14,314 bases of DNA, from contig JBEHWJ010000054.1 of the NCBI GenBank assembly GCA_040217755.1, positions 1 through 14,314 of the forward strand, given 5' to 3'. Shown piece after piece: positions 7,031 through 14,238 of this stretch (positions within the stretch are counted from its first letter, which is position 1; every line of letters starts with the position of its first letter). Both the position numbers and the translations under genes were made by a program. The notes beneath the pieces are model-generated. The model ran no database searches. It saw only the letters and a program-made list of their open reading frames with translations, and was not told the origin of the DNA. The stretch is from PHAA01 sp040217755 (GTDB lineage: Bacteria; Bacillota; Syntrophomonadia; Syntrophomonadales; Syntrophomonadaceae).

Positions 7031-7234
7031 CTATTTCAAGCCGTATTTTTTCTTGAATTTCTCCACTCTACCCGCAGTATCCACTATTCTCAACTTATCT
7101 CCGGTGTAGAAGGGGTGACACTTGGAACAGATTTCTACCTTTATGTTTTCTTTGGTGGAGCCAATCTCAATCTCGTTGCCACAGGCACACCGGGCTACGC
7201 TTTTGAAATACCTGGGGTGTATCTTTTCTTTCAT
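7031..7234 (-). CDS. rpmE: 50S ribosomal protein L31, zinc-binding (C+) type
   Basis: A 67-residue ribosomal protein of the large subunit. Counting from the ATG at 7234, the zinc ligands are C16, C18, C36 and C39, nearly colinear with the CxC...CxxC set of E. coli L31; this is the zinc-containing paralogue, not the zinc-free one. The frame extends three codons upstream to a GTG at 7243, but that codon lies inside the GAGGTG ribosome-binding site, which is 6 nt from the ATG. The gene has its own promoter and terminator and forms a single-gene unit within a stretch otherwise organised in operons. Confidence 0.97.
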   Translation of the reverse strand: MKEKIHPRYFKSVARCACGNEIEIGSTKENIKVEICSKCHPFYTGDKLRIVDTAGRVEKFKKKYGLK

Positions 7235-7264
7235 CGATTTCACCTCGTTTCGTATAAACCATCA

Positions 7265-7288
7265 GTCAGCCGGGAATCCTCCGCTGAC
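7265..7288 (-). promoter_or_regulatory. Hairpin in the rpmE 5' leader
   Basis: GTCAGC (7288-7283) and GCTGAC (7270-7265) form a perfect 6-bp stem with a 12-base loop. It lies within the roughly 77-base leader between the predicted transcription start (about 7311) and the rpmE start codon, ending about 20 bases before the ribosome-binding site. It could take part in translational autoregulation, but nothing proves that. Confidence 0.4.
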
Positions 7289-7317
7289 GCTGTCCCCTAA
7301 TGCAAACTGCGAGAGCT

Positions 7318-7346
7318 ATTATATCAGGAAAATTTTTAAAAGACAA
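7318..7346 (-). promoter_or_regulatory. Sigma-A type promoter for rpmE
   Basis: On the minus strand a -35 box TTGTCT (7346-7341) and a perfect -10 box TATAAT (7323-7318) are separated by exactly 17 bases. A TG lies one base before the -10 (extended -10, TGATATAAT). Transcription should start near 7311. It is the best promoter I can find in the window. Confidence 0.85.
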
Positions 7347-7369
7347 GGAAATGTGATGGGGCTGTCGTT

Positions 7370-7433
7370 GGTCAGCGATAATGTCATGGTATAACTCATC
7401 AGGGAAAATGTCATCCCCCACCGATAGATGGGG
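7370..7433 (-). mobile_element. Possible remnant of an IS21-type element end (tandem imperfect repeats)
   Basis: Two imperfect direct repeats lie 27 bases apart on the minus strand: GATGACATTTTCCCTGAT (7415-7398) and CATGACATTATCGCTGAC (7388-7371). The shared core is ATGACATT(T/A)TC(C/G)CTGA. Repeats of this kind, with an 'ATTATCGCTGA' core, resemble my recollection of the multiple terminal repeats of IS21-family elements. A 7-bp hairpin (7416-7422 with 7427-7433, loop GATA) precedes them. No transposase gene is present, so this would be a scar only. It lies between the HD protein gene and the rpmE promoter. Confidence 0.35.
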
Positions 7434-7474
7434 CCAGACCAACCGGATTACTGCCAGGAACAAGGTTGGCTCCG

Positions 7475-8443
7475 CTACTCCTCTTCTTCGGTCGCCCCTT
7501 CGTAGCGGAATTTGAAGAAATGCTGGCCGAAGAAACTGTCATAGTTGGTAAATAGATCGCTCTCCCCGCCCGGCTCTTCCCTTTTGCTGGTGAAGATGAA
7601 CATCTTGGCACCCAGGTTATCCATGGCATGCAACAATAAGGCCTCCGGAAACATAGGTACAACCGGTGAGCCGAATTCGAGGTTGCCATGATGGCTGAGG
7701 ATCATATGTTCCAGCATCCATTCGAGTTCAGCAGGAAAGCCAACCCCCTCTGAACGCAATTCCCCAATTGCTTTGGAGACCATTTCCGCCCCCAGGACCA
7801 CGTGCCCAATCAACCGACCCTGCACCGTATATCGGGGGACTACCTTGATATCCAATTCGACTATCTTGCCGATGTCGTGCAGCAATGCGCCGGTGACGAC
7901 CAGGTCGCGGTTCATGGCCGGGAAAACGTCTAAAGCCCGTGCACATAGTTCGACGACTTCGATGGTGTGCTCCAACAACCCGCCACTGTAATTGTGATGG
8001 ATTGATTTGGCCGCGCTGGATTTATAGAAACTCTCCGTTTGTTCAGGAGTAAACATACGCTGCAAAAGGCAATTCAGATATATGTCCTGGACCGAATCAA
8101 GATAATATTGCAGGACCTGGCGCAATTTAGACTGGCTGATGGCCGGCCCCGGCAGGAAAGGGGCGGGATCCTCATCCAGGACTTTTACCCTTTTTACGGT
8201 AACCTGAATCTTGCCGTTGAAACTGCCGATGTCTCCCAGCAACCCCAGGACAGCTCCCTCCTTGAAATCCCCGGTAATCTGGCAATTCTCCCAGACTACT
8301 CCGTCGATGTCACCAGTGCTGTCACCCAGCTTGATATTATACATGTCTTTGCCGTCTTTGGTTTTCCGATACAATCGATCCAGAAGCAGGTATTTCCCAA
8401 AAACCTGCTGTCCCGGCGGCATTGCTTTAAGTTCTTTGACCAT
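7475..8443 (-). CDS. OB-fold + HD domain protein, YhaM-like 3'-5' exoribonuclease
   Basis: A 322-residue protein with a nucleic-acid-binding OB-fold (about 10-95; GKYLLL, NIKLGDSTGDIDGVVW) followed by an HD phosphohydrolase domain (about 140-290). The HD metal ligands are visible in ATG numbering: H159 in LLEHTIEV, H189-D190 in LLHDIGK, H251-H252 in LSHHG and D275 in AMDNLGAK. This OB-HD layout is that of B. subtilis YhaM, a Mn2+-dependent 3'-5' exonuclease. ATG at 8443 is chosen because it aligns with YhaM and has AGGA 7 nt upstream. A TTG at 8464, with GGGGAG upstream, would add seven residues. The C-terminus is acidic (EEEE). It follows the radical SAM gene by 67 nt; RNA turnover is the likely role. 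Confidence 0.85.
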   Translation of the reverse strand: MVKELKAMPPGQQVFGKYLLLDRLYRKTKDGKDMYNIKLGDSTGDIDGVVWENCQITGDFKEGAVLGLLGDIGSFNGKIQVTVKRVKVLDEDPAPFLPGPAISQSKLRQVLQYYLDSVQDIYLNCLLQRMFTPEQTESFYKSSAAKSIHHNYSGGLLEHTIEVVELCARALDVFPAMNRDLVVTGALLHDIGKIVELDIKVVPRYTVQGRLIGHVVLGAEMVSKAIGELRSEGVGFPAELEWMLEHMILSHHGNLEFGSPVVPMFPEALLLHAMDNLGAKMFIFTSKREEPGGESDLFTNYDSFFGQHFFKFRYEGATEEEE

Positions 8444-8510
8444 TAACGGTCCTTTTCTTTCCAATTATTCTCTCCCCTATACTTCCATTAAATCTCTTTC
8501 TGCCCATCTT

Positions 8511-9770
8511 CTATCGGACCGGATGGGTGTATGAACCTATAACCACCGCGGGCAACTCCTCCCGCAAAACATCTACCAAGGCTCCAATCCCGGCAGTCTC
8601 CCCCCCGCTGCCCACACTCCCGAACAACAAATCCGCATCAATATTAAGATTACGTAACTGGACCATATCCACTCCATATTTTCGCACAAATGACAGTAAC
8701 GATTCAATTTCCTCTTCCCGGTCAGTAAAACCCGGCATGGTGAGCAAGTTAATCGATACCTTTACCCCCGCTTGGTGAGCATAACAAATTGAGGTAATCA
8801 CGTCTTCTAATTTATAGTTGCAGGGGCGGTGGTAAAGCGCATAATTCTCTTCCCGGGGCGAAAACAAGGTCACCCGCATGGAATCCAGGCCCGCCCGGCA
8901 AAGCTTTATTATCCCCTCGGTATAGCCGGCGTTGGTGTTGATATTGATTGTACCCCGGTCAGTATGCTGGCGTATATTATGAATCGCTGCGGCCAGGTCG
9001 GGAGCGTTCAGGGACGGCTCACCTTCACAACCCTGACCGAAGGATATTATGCCCTCGCGGGCCTGGGTAAGATGTTCCAGCCCCAATTCGGTTATCTCCG
9101 TAATTGAAGGACGAAAGTTCAATCGTTGTTGGGGAGAATCCACTCCCAGGTGGTTCTGGGAGATACATCCCAGGCAGTCCGCGTTGCAGGAGGCCATGGT
9201 GGGCAGCCCCCCTTCCCAGCGTTGGTAGAAAATATTTTGGGCGGTATAACAACTATATTGCAGGGAGCAATTGGCCAGTTGTCTGACCAGCCTGTTTTCA
9301 GGGAATTTGGCCAGCATGCGGCTGATCCGGCCAGGCAAACTCTCGGTATTGTAGTGACGGGGATGCCATTTGCGGTGCTGGTCAGTCTGTATCGCCGCTA
9401 CCCATATTCGTCCTCCCCGGAAACCCACCGCCGAGTAACCATACAAGGGGAGGGGAGTTGATAAACCAGAAGAAACACAGGCCGGCAGCAGGGTACGGGT
9501 AAAGCCTTGGGGCAACAGGGCGGCCACTGCCTGGGCTGGCCTACCGGCTGTGCTCATATCGATTGGCCGGGGACGGGTTCCATCCCACCCTACCGGTATC
9601 CGCCCCGGTATGGAGACTAGGGCCGCCCCTTTCGGCAACGGTATCATCTCCCTGGATTCGGGGACCACCCATTGGCTCCCGCTGCGCGCCAACATGGTTA
9701 GTCCCGGCAACTCCATCACCTCACCCTTTGGGGAAGCGAACAAGGGCAGCCACCGCTTTTCTTCGGGCAT
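8511..9770 (-). CDS. Radical SAM protein of unknown function with an extra N-terminal domain
   Basis: A 419-residue protein. Residues 195-202 read CNADCLGC, a CX3CX2C cluster motif (C195, C199, C202) for the [4Fe-4S] that binds SAM. Downstream features fit a radical SAM barrel: SFGQGCEGEPSL (243-254) resembles the SAM-binding GGE strand, followed by NINTNAG (275-282) and QLRNLN (371-376). The first ~190 residues form a separate region I do not recognise, with LPKG, PGRIPVGWDGTRPRPID and cysteines C98, C168 and C174. Further cysteines (C248, C291, C317, C329) might hold a second cluster, but no CxxC pattern supports this. The start is ATG at 9770, with GAGGAG 11 nt upstream. A terminator lies 48 bases upstream, so a new promoter or read-through is needed. 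The substrate is unknown. Confidence 0.85.
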   Translation of the reverse strand: MPEEKRWLPLFASPKGEVMELPGLTMLARSGSQWVVPESREMIPLPKGAALVSIPGRIPVGWDGTRPRPIDMSTAGRPAQAVAALLPQGFTRTLLPACVSSGLSTPLPLYGYSAVGFRGGRIWVAAIQTDQHRKWHPRHYNTESLPGRISRMLAKFPENRLVRQLANCSLQYSCYTAQNIFYQRWEGGLPTMASCNADCLGCISQNHLGVDSPQQRLNFRPSITEITELGLEHLTQAREGIISFGQGCEGEPSLNAPDLAAAIHNIRQHTDRGTININTNAGYTEGIIKLCRAGLDSMRVTLFSPREENYALYHRPCNYKLEDVITSICYAHQAGVKVSINLLTMPGFTDREEEIESLLSFVRKYGVDMVQLRNLNIDADLLFGSVGSGGETAGIGALVDVLREELPAVVIGSYTHPVR

Positions 9771-9817
9771 GATTTGTCCATCTCCTCTCCCCCCAAGACT
9801 AAACCAATTTGGGCCAT

Positions 9818-9840
9818 AAAAAAAGCCCCCTGAGGAGGCT
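9818..9840 (-). terminator. Intrinsic terminator closing the tal-glpX-rho-M23 unit
   Basis: On the minus strand AGCCTCC (9840-9834), loop TCA and GGGGGCT (9830-9824) form a 7-bp stem with one G-U pair. It is followed by a run of T (9824-9818, whose first base also closes the stem). It starts 6 bases after the stop codon of the M23 peptidase gene. Confidence 0.92.
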
Positions 9841-9846
9841 GTCAGG

Positions 9847-10704
9847 TTAACGAAGGTATTTTAAGGGGTTGCCCGTCTTCTTGTTTACCCGTACCTCGAA
9901 ATGAAGGTGGGGTCCGGTAGTTACACCTGAAACGCCCACGTAGGCTATGACCTCCCCGCGATCTACCTCGTCCCCTTCACTCACGTTGATGGATTTGGCA
10001 TGGGCATATAGAGTTTGTTTCCCGTCGGGATGGTCAATTATCACGGTGCGCCCGTAGACCGGCTTGGTACCGGCAAATATGACTGTCCCCGACTCAGCTG
10101 AGCGGATAGGAGTCCCTACCTCGTTGGCAATATCCAAACCGTGGTGAAACCCCGATTTGCGTTGACCGTAGCCAGAACTGATGGTGCCGGTTACAGGCCA
10201 GGCCAGATACCCAGTCAGTTTGGCCCCCCGCGAGGGGGTAACAGCGTCAGCCTCATCTGCTTTTGGTCCGGCCGGTATTACGAGGTAGTCGCCAATTTCC
10301 AGGGCCAACGGGTTTTTTGCCTGGTTGGCCGTCATCAGGTCGACTATGTTGACCTCATAGCGTCGGGCCAGGCTGGCCATGGTTTCCCCGGGGGCGACAA
10401 CATGAACCGCACCCGGTTCCTGGGTCGGTATTTTTATCGTTGCACCAATCTCCAGGACGGTATCATAGTCCATATCATTGATCTGCATAACGGATTTCAA
10501 GTCGACATTATTTTGGCGGGCAATTCGGCAAAGGGTGTCACCCTTTTTGATCTGGTGCAGTTTAGTCTGGTCTTCAGCGCAGCTGCCCATCCCCTTAGAA
10601 AATGGAACAAACTTGCTTTCGCTTAATCGGGCCGCCGACGGGTGGACGCACAGAACCAGCATCATAATGCATAGTACACCAGAGCTTATCCACCTTGGAT
10701 TCAA
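9847..10704 (-). CDS. Secreted LysM-LysM-M23 metallopeptidase (cell-wall endopeptidase)
   Basis: A 285-residue exported peptidoglycan hydrolase. A Sec signal (hydrophobic SGVLCIMMLVLCV, cleavage probably after PSAA) is followed by two LysM repeats (about 50-93 and 99-143), each starting with HQIKKGDT- or HVVAPGET-like segments. A C-terminal M23 domain (about 170-285) has all zinc ligands: HHGLD (first H and D), YAH, and HLHFEV. It should therefore be active, unlike degenerate M23 partners of division proteins. The TTG at 10704 is chosen because AGAGGTG lies 6 nt upstream; a GTG at 10746 gives 14 more residues but has no ribosome-binding site. It follows rho by 79 nt and ends at a terminator. 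The lipobox test fails (LVLC lacks a small residue at -1). Confidence 0.9.
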   Translation of the reverse strand: MNPRWISSGVLCIMMLVLCVHPSAARLSESKFVPFSKGMGSCAEDQTKLHQIKKGDTLCRIARQNNVDLKSVMQINDMDYDTVLEIGATIKIPTQEPGAVHVVAPGETMASLARRYEVNIVDLMTANQAKNPLALEIGDYLVIPAGPKADEADAVTPSRGAKLTGYLAWPVTGTISSGYGQRKSGFHHGLDIANEVGTPIRSAESGTVIFAGTKPVYGRTVIIDHPDGKQTLYAHAKSINVSEGDEVDRGEVIAYVGVSGVTTGPHLHFEVRVNKKTGNPLKYLR

Positions 10705-10783
10705 TAATTTCACCTCTATTCTGTCCCGGTAAACAGGGCTTCTCACCCCAAGTATGACCAGAATAGACGGAAATTATACCCGA

Positions 10784-12067
10784 TTAAATTCGGTTATTGC
10801 GGGAAGAATAATCTCTTTTGCCAAAAATGATCGGTGCCGCCCGCAGCAAATCTTCATTGGATTTGGTTTTCTTCATCGAATCGATCATCATCTGCATGGT
10901 TTCGACCGAGTTGTATTCGCTGAAGGCATTGCGTAGGTTCCACATCAGGTTCATTTCTTCATCGTTGAAAAGCAGTTCTTCTTTGCGGGTACCTGACCGT
11001 TTGAGGTCAATGGCGGGGAATATCCTCCGTTCGGATAACTTGCGATCCAGCACCAGTTCCATATTGCCGGTGCCTTTAAACTCTTCAAAGATTACTTCAT
11101 CCATACGGGAGCCAGTCTCGACCAGGGCCGTGGCAATTATGGTCAAGCTGCCCCCCTCCTCGATATTACGGGCGGCGCCGAAAAATCTTTTCGGTTTGAC
11201 CAGGGAGGTGGGATCGATTCCGCCTGATAAGGTCCGACCGCTGGGCGGTACCACCAGATTGTGGGCTCTGGCCAGGCGGGTTATGCTGTCAAGCAGGATT
11301 ACCACATCCCTTTTATGTTCGACCAAACGTTTAGCCCTCTCCAGTACCATCTCTGAAATCTTCACATGGTTTTCAGGCGGTTCATCAAAGGTCGAGGCGA
11401 CTACTTCCGCGGTGGTCGAGCGCTGCATATCAGTGACCTCTTCAGGGCGCTCGTCCACCAATAGGATGATGACCTCCACTTCGGGATGATTCTTGGAGAT
11501 GCCCTGGGCTATCTTCTGCAGGAGCATGGTTTTACCAGCTTTGGGTGGTGCTACGATCAGACCCCGCTGCCCTTTGCCTATAGGCGCCACCAGGTCGATC
11601 AAGCGGGTGGCTAATTCATTGGATTCAGTCGCCAGGTTAAGTCTCTCCGTGGGATACAAGGGGGTCAAGGCATCGAAATGAATTCTCTTTACGGCTTCGT
11701 CCGGCGGAAATCCATTAACATCCTCAACTTTGAGAAGAGCAAAGAATCGTTCATTGTCTTTGGGAGGTCTAACCTGGCCTCCCACCCGGTCCCCGGTGCG
11801 AAGATCAAATTTGCGGATTTGGGAAGGTGATACGTAAATGTCTTCGTGGCTGGGTACATAGGCAAACGGCCTGAGGAATCCATACCCGTCATTCATGATC
11901 TCCAAAACCCCCGAGGCCTGTAAAAGTTCATTGGAATGGGTCAGGGCTTTGGTGATTTCGAAAACCAATTCTTTCTTCCGGAGTTTGGAATAACCGCCCA
12001 GATTGATATCCCTGGCAATCTGGTACAATTCCAGCATGGTTTTATTCTCCAATTCGGAAATATTCAA
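10784..12067 (-). CDS. rho: Transcription termination factor Rho
   Basis: A 427-residue hexameric RNA-dependent ATPase/translocase. The N-terminal helical region (1-45) runs into the RNA-binding cold-shock-like domain (about 52-120; GVLEIMNDGYGFLRP and DIYVSPSQIRKF). The ATPase core has Walker A APPKAGKT (173-180), DERPEEVTDM (205-214), Walker B VVILLD260, the Q-loop LSGGIDPTSLVKPKR (280-294) and the R-loop KGTGNMEL (331-338). There is no N-terminal insertion of the kind seen in some high-GC phyla. The start is TTG at 12067 with AGGAG 7 nt upstream, and the N-terminus MNISELENKT matches the family. A 77-nt gap follows glpX, without an obvious promoter or terminator. Confidence 0.98.
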   Translation of the reverse strand: MNISELENKTMLELYQIARDINLGGYSKLRKKELVFEITKALTHSNELLQASGVLEIMNDGYGFLRPFAYVPSHEDIYVSPSQIRKFDLRTGDRVGGQVRPPKDNERFFALLKVEDVNGFPPDEAVKRIHFDALTPLYPTERLNLATESNELATRLIDLVAPIGKGQRGLIVAPPKAGKTMLLQKIAQGISKNHPEVEVIILLVDERPEEVTDMQRSTTAEVVASTFDEPPENHVKISEMVLERAKRLVEHKRDVVILLDSITRLARAHNLVVPPSGRTLSGGIDPTSLVKPKRFFGAARNIEEGGSLTIIATALVETGSRMDEVIFEEFKGTGNMELVLDRKLSERRIFPAIDLKRSGTRKEELLFNDEEMNLMWNLRNAFSEYNSVETMQMMIDSMKKTKSNEDLLRAAPIIFGKRDYSSRNNRI

Positions 12068-12144
12068 TTTTTCGCTCCTCTCAGTTATCTTAATCTTGTC
12101 ATAGTGGAAAGACCGGTTAAGGATGGTTCCAGATGGAGCGCAGG

Positions 12145-13131
12145 CTAATCCATCCGGAGTTTTATACGTTGGTCGCTGAATAAAGGCTTTTTGTCGAGGC
12201 GGTGGTTGGCTTCAATAAACCGGACGGTTCCTGATTTGCTCCTCATGACTATGGTCTGGGTGATAGCGTGGCCGCGAAGATATCTGACCCCCTGTAGAAG
12301 AAAGGAGTCGGTGATACCGGTGGCCACAAATATAACGTCTTCCGATTTCACCAATTCATCTATGGTGAAGACCTGTTTGATGTCCTTAATCCCCATCTCA
12401 TTACAGCGCCGCACCTCGTCCTCATTTTCTGGCACGAGCCGCGCCTGGAAATCGCCATCCATACATTTTAATGCTGCGGCGGTAATAACCCCTTCAGGAG
12501 CTCCTCCGATTCCCATCAGAATGTCTACTCCAGAATCCTGATAAGCGGCCGCAACTCCCGGCGATACGTCTCCATCAGTAATCAATTTTATCCTCGCTCC
12601 GGTGCGCCGGACTTCCTCAATTATGCCCTGGTGGCGCTCACGGTCAAGTATGACTACGGTTACCTCCCGGAGTGACTTATCCAACGCCTTGGCCACTTCA
12701 CGCAGATTCTCCTTCACGGGTGCGTCCAGGAAGATGCGGCCCTTGCATTGCGGTCCGACGGCGATCTTGTCCATATACATATCCGGTGCATGCAGCAGGC
12801 AACCTCGGGGTGCCGAGGCTAGCACCGCGATAGCTCCAGTAAGGCCTTTGGCCACAATATTTGTCCCTTCCAGGGGATCTACGGCAATATCAACTTGGGG
12901 ATGAACCCCAATCCCCACTTTTTCGCCGATGAATAGCATGGGGGCCTCGTCCATCTCCCCCTCGCCTATCACCACTACCCCATCGATCGATACGGTATCA
13001 AACATGACTCTCATAGCCGTTACCGCTGCATCATCAGCCGCCTCTTTATCACCCCGGCCTACCCATCGGGCGGCTGCCAAGGCTGCAGCCTCCGTAACCC
13101 TGGCAAATTCCAGAGCTAATTCTCTCTCCAA
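12145..13131 (-). CDS. glpX: Class II fructose-1,6-bisphosphatase (GlpX)
   Basis: A 328-residue Mn2+-dependent phosphatase (fructose-1,6-bisphosphate to fructose-6-phosphate), a gluconeogenic step. The metal and catalytic residues fall at the same positions as in E. coli GlpX: D33, E57 in GEGEMDEAPM, D85 and E88 in DPLEGT, and E213 in GIGGAPEGVITAAAL. Some homologues also act on sedoheptulose-1,7-bisphosphate. That would fit the transaldolase next door, but it is inference. The start is TTG at 13131 with GGAGG 7 nt upstream, 18 nt after the transaldolase gene. murA, which lies between tal and glpX in B. subtilis, is missing here. Confidence 0.97.
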   Translation of the reverse strand: MERELALEFARVTEAAALAAARWVGRGDKEAADDAAVTAMRVMFDTVSIDGVVVIGEGEMDEAPMLFIGEKVGIGVHPQVDIAVDPLEGTNIVAKGLTGAIAVLASAPRGCLLHAPDMYMDKIAVGPQCKGRIFLDAPVKENLREVAKALDKSLREVTVVILDRERHQGIIEEVRRTGARIKLITDGDVSPGVAAAYQDSGVDILMGIGGAPEGVITAAALKCMDGDFQARLVPENEDEVRRCNEMGIKDIKQVFTIDELVKSEDVIFVATGITDSFLLQGVRYLRGHAITQTIVMRSKSGTVRFIEANHRLDKKPLFSDQRIKLRMD

Positions 13132-13149
13132 AACAAACCCTCCAGTTAC

Positions 13150-13791
13150 CTAAAACGCTTGCTCCCAATCCTGCATAAATCTCTTGATCCCGGCATCTGT
13201 CAAGGGATGTCTGATCAGTAATTTGATAATGCTGTATGGGACCGTGGCGATATGAGACCCAATACGGGCCGATTCAACGACATGCATGGGGTGTCTGATA
13301 CTGGCCGCTATTACCTCAGTGGTTAAATCGAACTGATCAAAGATGGTTACGATATCGCTTAAGAGAGTAAGGCCGTCATTGCCGGTATCATCTACCCTTC
13401 CAAGAAAGGGGCTAACGTAGCTGGCTCCGGCCCGGGCCGCCAGCAGAGCCTGAGCCCCTGAGAAAACCAGGGTAGCATTGGTGGGGATTTTATCACCGGC
13501 CAGTATGTTGATGGCCTTCAGCCCCTCCTCGGTTACCGGTATCTTAACTACTACGTTGGGATGGATGGAGGCCAGGTCATGGGCTTCCTTAACCATTTCG
13601 GAACTTTCCGAGCCAAGAACCTCAGCACTTATGGGTCCGTCAACTATACTGCAGATTTCACGGATTACGGTATGATAATCCCGTTTTTGCCTGGCAACCA
13701 GGCTGGGATTGGTGGTGACCCCCTGCAGGAAACCCATAGCGTTTATTTCCTTGATTTCCTCTATGTTAGCAGAATCTATAAATATCCGCAA
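13150..13791 (-). CDS. tal: Transaldolase, TalC/MipB (small) type
   Basis: A 213-residue class I aldolase-fold enzyme moving a dihydroxyacetone unit between sugar phosphates in the non-oxidative pentose phosphate pathway. The Schiff-base lysine is K83 in VVVKIPVTEEGLKA. TTNPSLV (26-32), TNATLVFS (104-111) and SYVSPFLGR (124-132) are typical. Two positions separate it from E. coli fructose-6-phosphate aldolase: E57 in SAEVLG (Gln59 in FSA) and F129 in SPFLGR (Tyr131 in FSA). Both are the transaldolase state, so transaldolase is preferred over FSA. The start is TTG at 13791 with AAGGAG 7 nt upstream. It is the first gene after a 456-nt gap and precedes glpX by 18 nt. Confidence 0.95.
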   Translation of the reverse strand: MRIFIDSANIEEIKEINAMGFLQGVTTNPSLVARQKRDYHTVIREICSIVDGPISAEVLGSESSEMVKEAHDLASIHPNVVVKIPVTEEGLKAINILAGDKIPTNATLVFSGAQALLAARAGASYVSPFLGRVDDTGNDGLTLLSDIVTIFDQFDLTTEVIAASIRHPMHVVESARIGSHIATVPYSIIKLLIRHPLTDAGIKRFMQDWEQAF

Positions 13792-13886
13792 AGCCAGACT
13801 CCTTTCATAATAATTATTGGGCGGAGCGGACGGTATGCCCGCCGGGAATACCGAATACCAACGTCATGGGATTTAGAATGCTGCAA

Positions 13887-13948
13887 CCATGGAGGAGGCG
13901 GGTAATCCAGAGTTCTAATCGGTAATACAACGGACCTCCCCCATATGG
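13887..13948 (-). repeat. Large hairpin in the tal upstream region
   Basis: On the minus strand CCATATGGGGGAGG (13948-13935) can pair with CCTCCTCCATGG (13898-13887). That gives twelve base pairs, including one G-U, with a 2-base bulge around a 36-base loop. The arm contains an anti-ribosome-binding-site-like CCTCC, which could in principle mask the AAGGAG of tal, about 90 bases further on. Confidence 0.45.
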
Positions 13949-14175
13949 TGCCAATGTTCCCCGATCGCCGAGGCAGACTCCGTCCACCCTATTTTCCCCA
14001 GTTTCTCCGCAGTTGATACCCTAAGCAAGCGCACCTTTTAAATATCCCCTGGTCTATTCTCCCTTGGTTCCGTAAATAGCCGGGAACCGCCAATCATTTC
14101 CGCCAAGGCTTAAGGCTGAGGATAGTCCGGGTATCTTTTATGGCTGCTTATAATTGTTATAGGCATGACCGGCCT

Positions 14176-14189
14176 CATTAAATTTAATG
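14176..14189. repeat. Perfect 14-bp palindrome
   Basis: CATTAAATTTAATG is identical on both strands. It is enclosed by CGGCC and GGCCG, which can extend the pairing after a small internal loop. It is AT-rich and symmetric, as in a dimeric regulator site. Confidence 0.55.
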
Positions 14190-14220
14190 GGACGGCCGAC
14201 AGCGGTAGTTCCGTTATTCA

Positions 14221-14238
14221 GGCAATTATATAATTGCC
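14221..14238. repeat. Perfect 18-bp palindrome just after the response-regulator gene
   Basis: GGCAATTATATAATTGCC is identical on both strands and begins 9 bases after the response-regulator stop codon. As RNA it would form a 7-bp stem with an ATAT loop, but no U-run follows, so it is not a standard terminator. As DNA it looks like an operator for a dimeric protein. Confidence 0.6.

Noticed and set aside
7416..7433. Hairpin after the HD protein gene as an intrinsic terminator
   Set aside because: A 7-bp stem is present, but the following bases are GGATGACATTTTCC without a U-run.
9847..10704. M23 protein as a lipoprotein
   Set aside because: The Cys residues in the signal region lack a lipobox; LVLC has Leu at -1.
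10773..10778. TATAAT on the minus strand between rho and the M23 gene, as a promoter
   Set aside because: No acceptable -35 at 16-18 bases (CGCAAT at 17) and no TG extension, so a promoter is not supported.
13150..13791. Fructose-6-phosphate aldolase (FSA) instead of transaldolase
   Set aside because: E57 and F129 are the transaldolase residues; FSA has Gln and Tyr at these sites.
46..13905. Numerous plus-strand open frames, some over 150 codons (for example 2246-2887 and 6122-6658)
   Set aside because: All lie opposite well-identified minus-strand genes, lack recognisable motifs and have no consistent ribosome-binding sites.
13960..14000. T-box-like AGGGTGG segment upstream of tal
   Set aside because: It continues ACGGAG instead of the T-box (N)ACCGCG, and no terminator/antiterminator pair or specifier stem follows.
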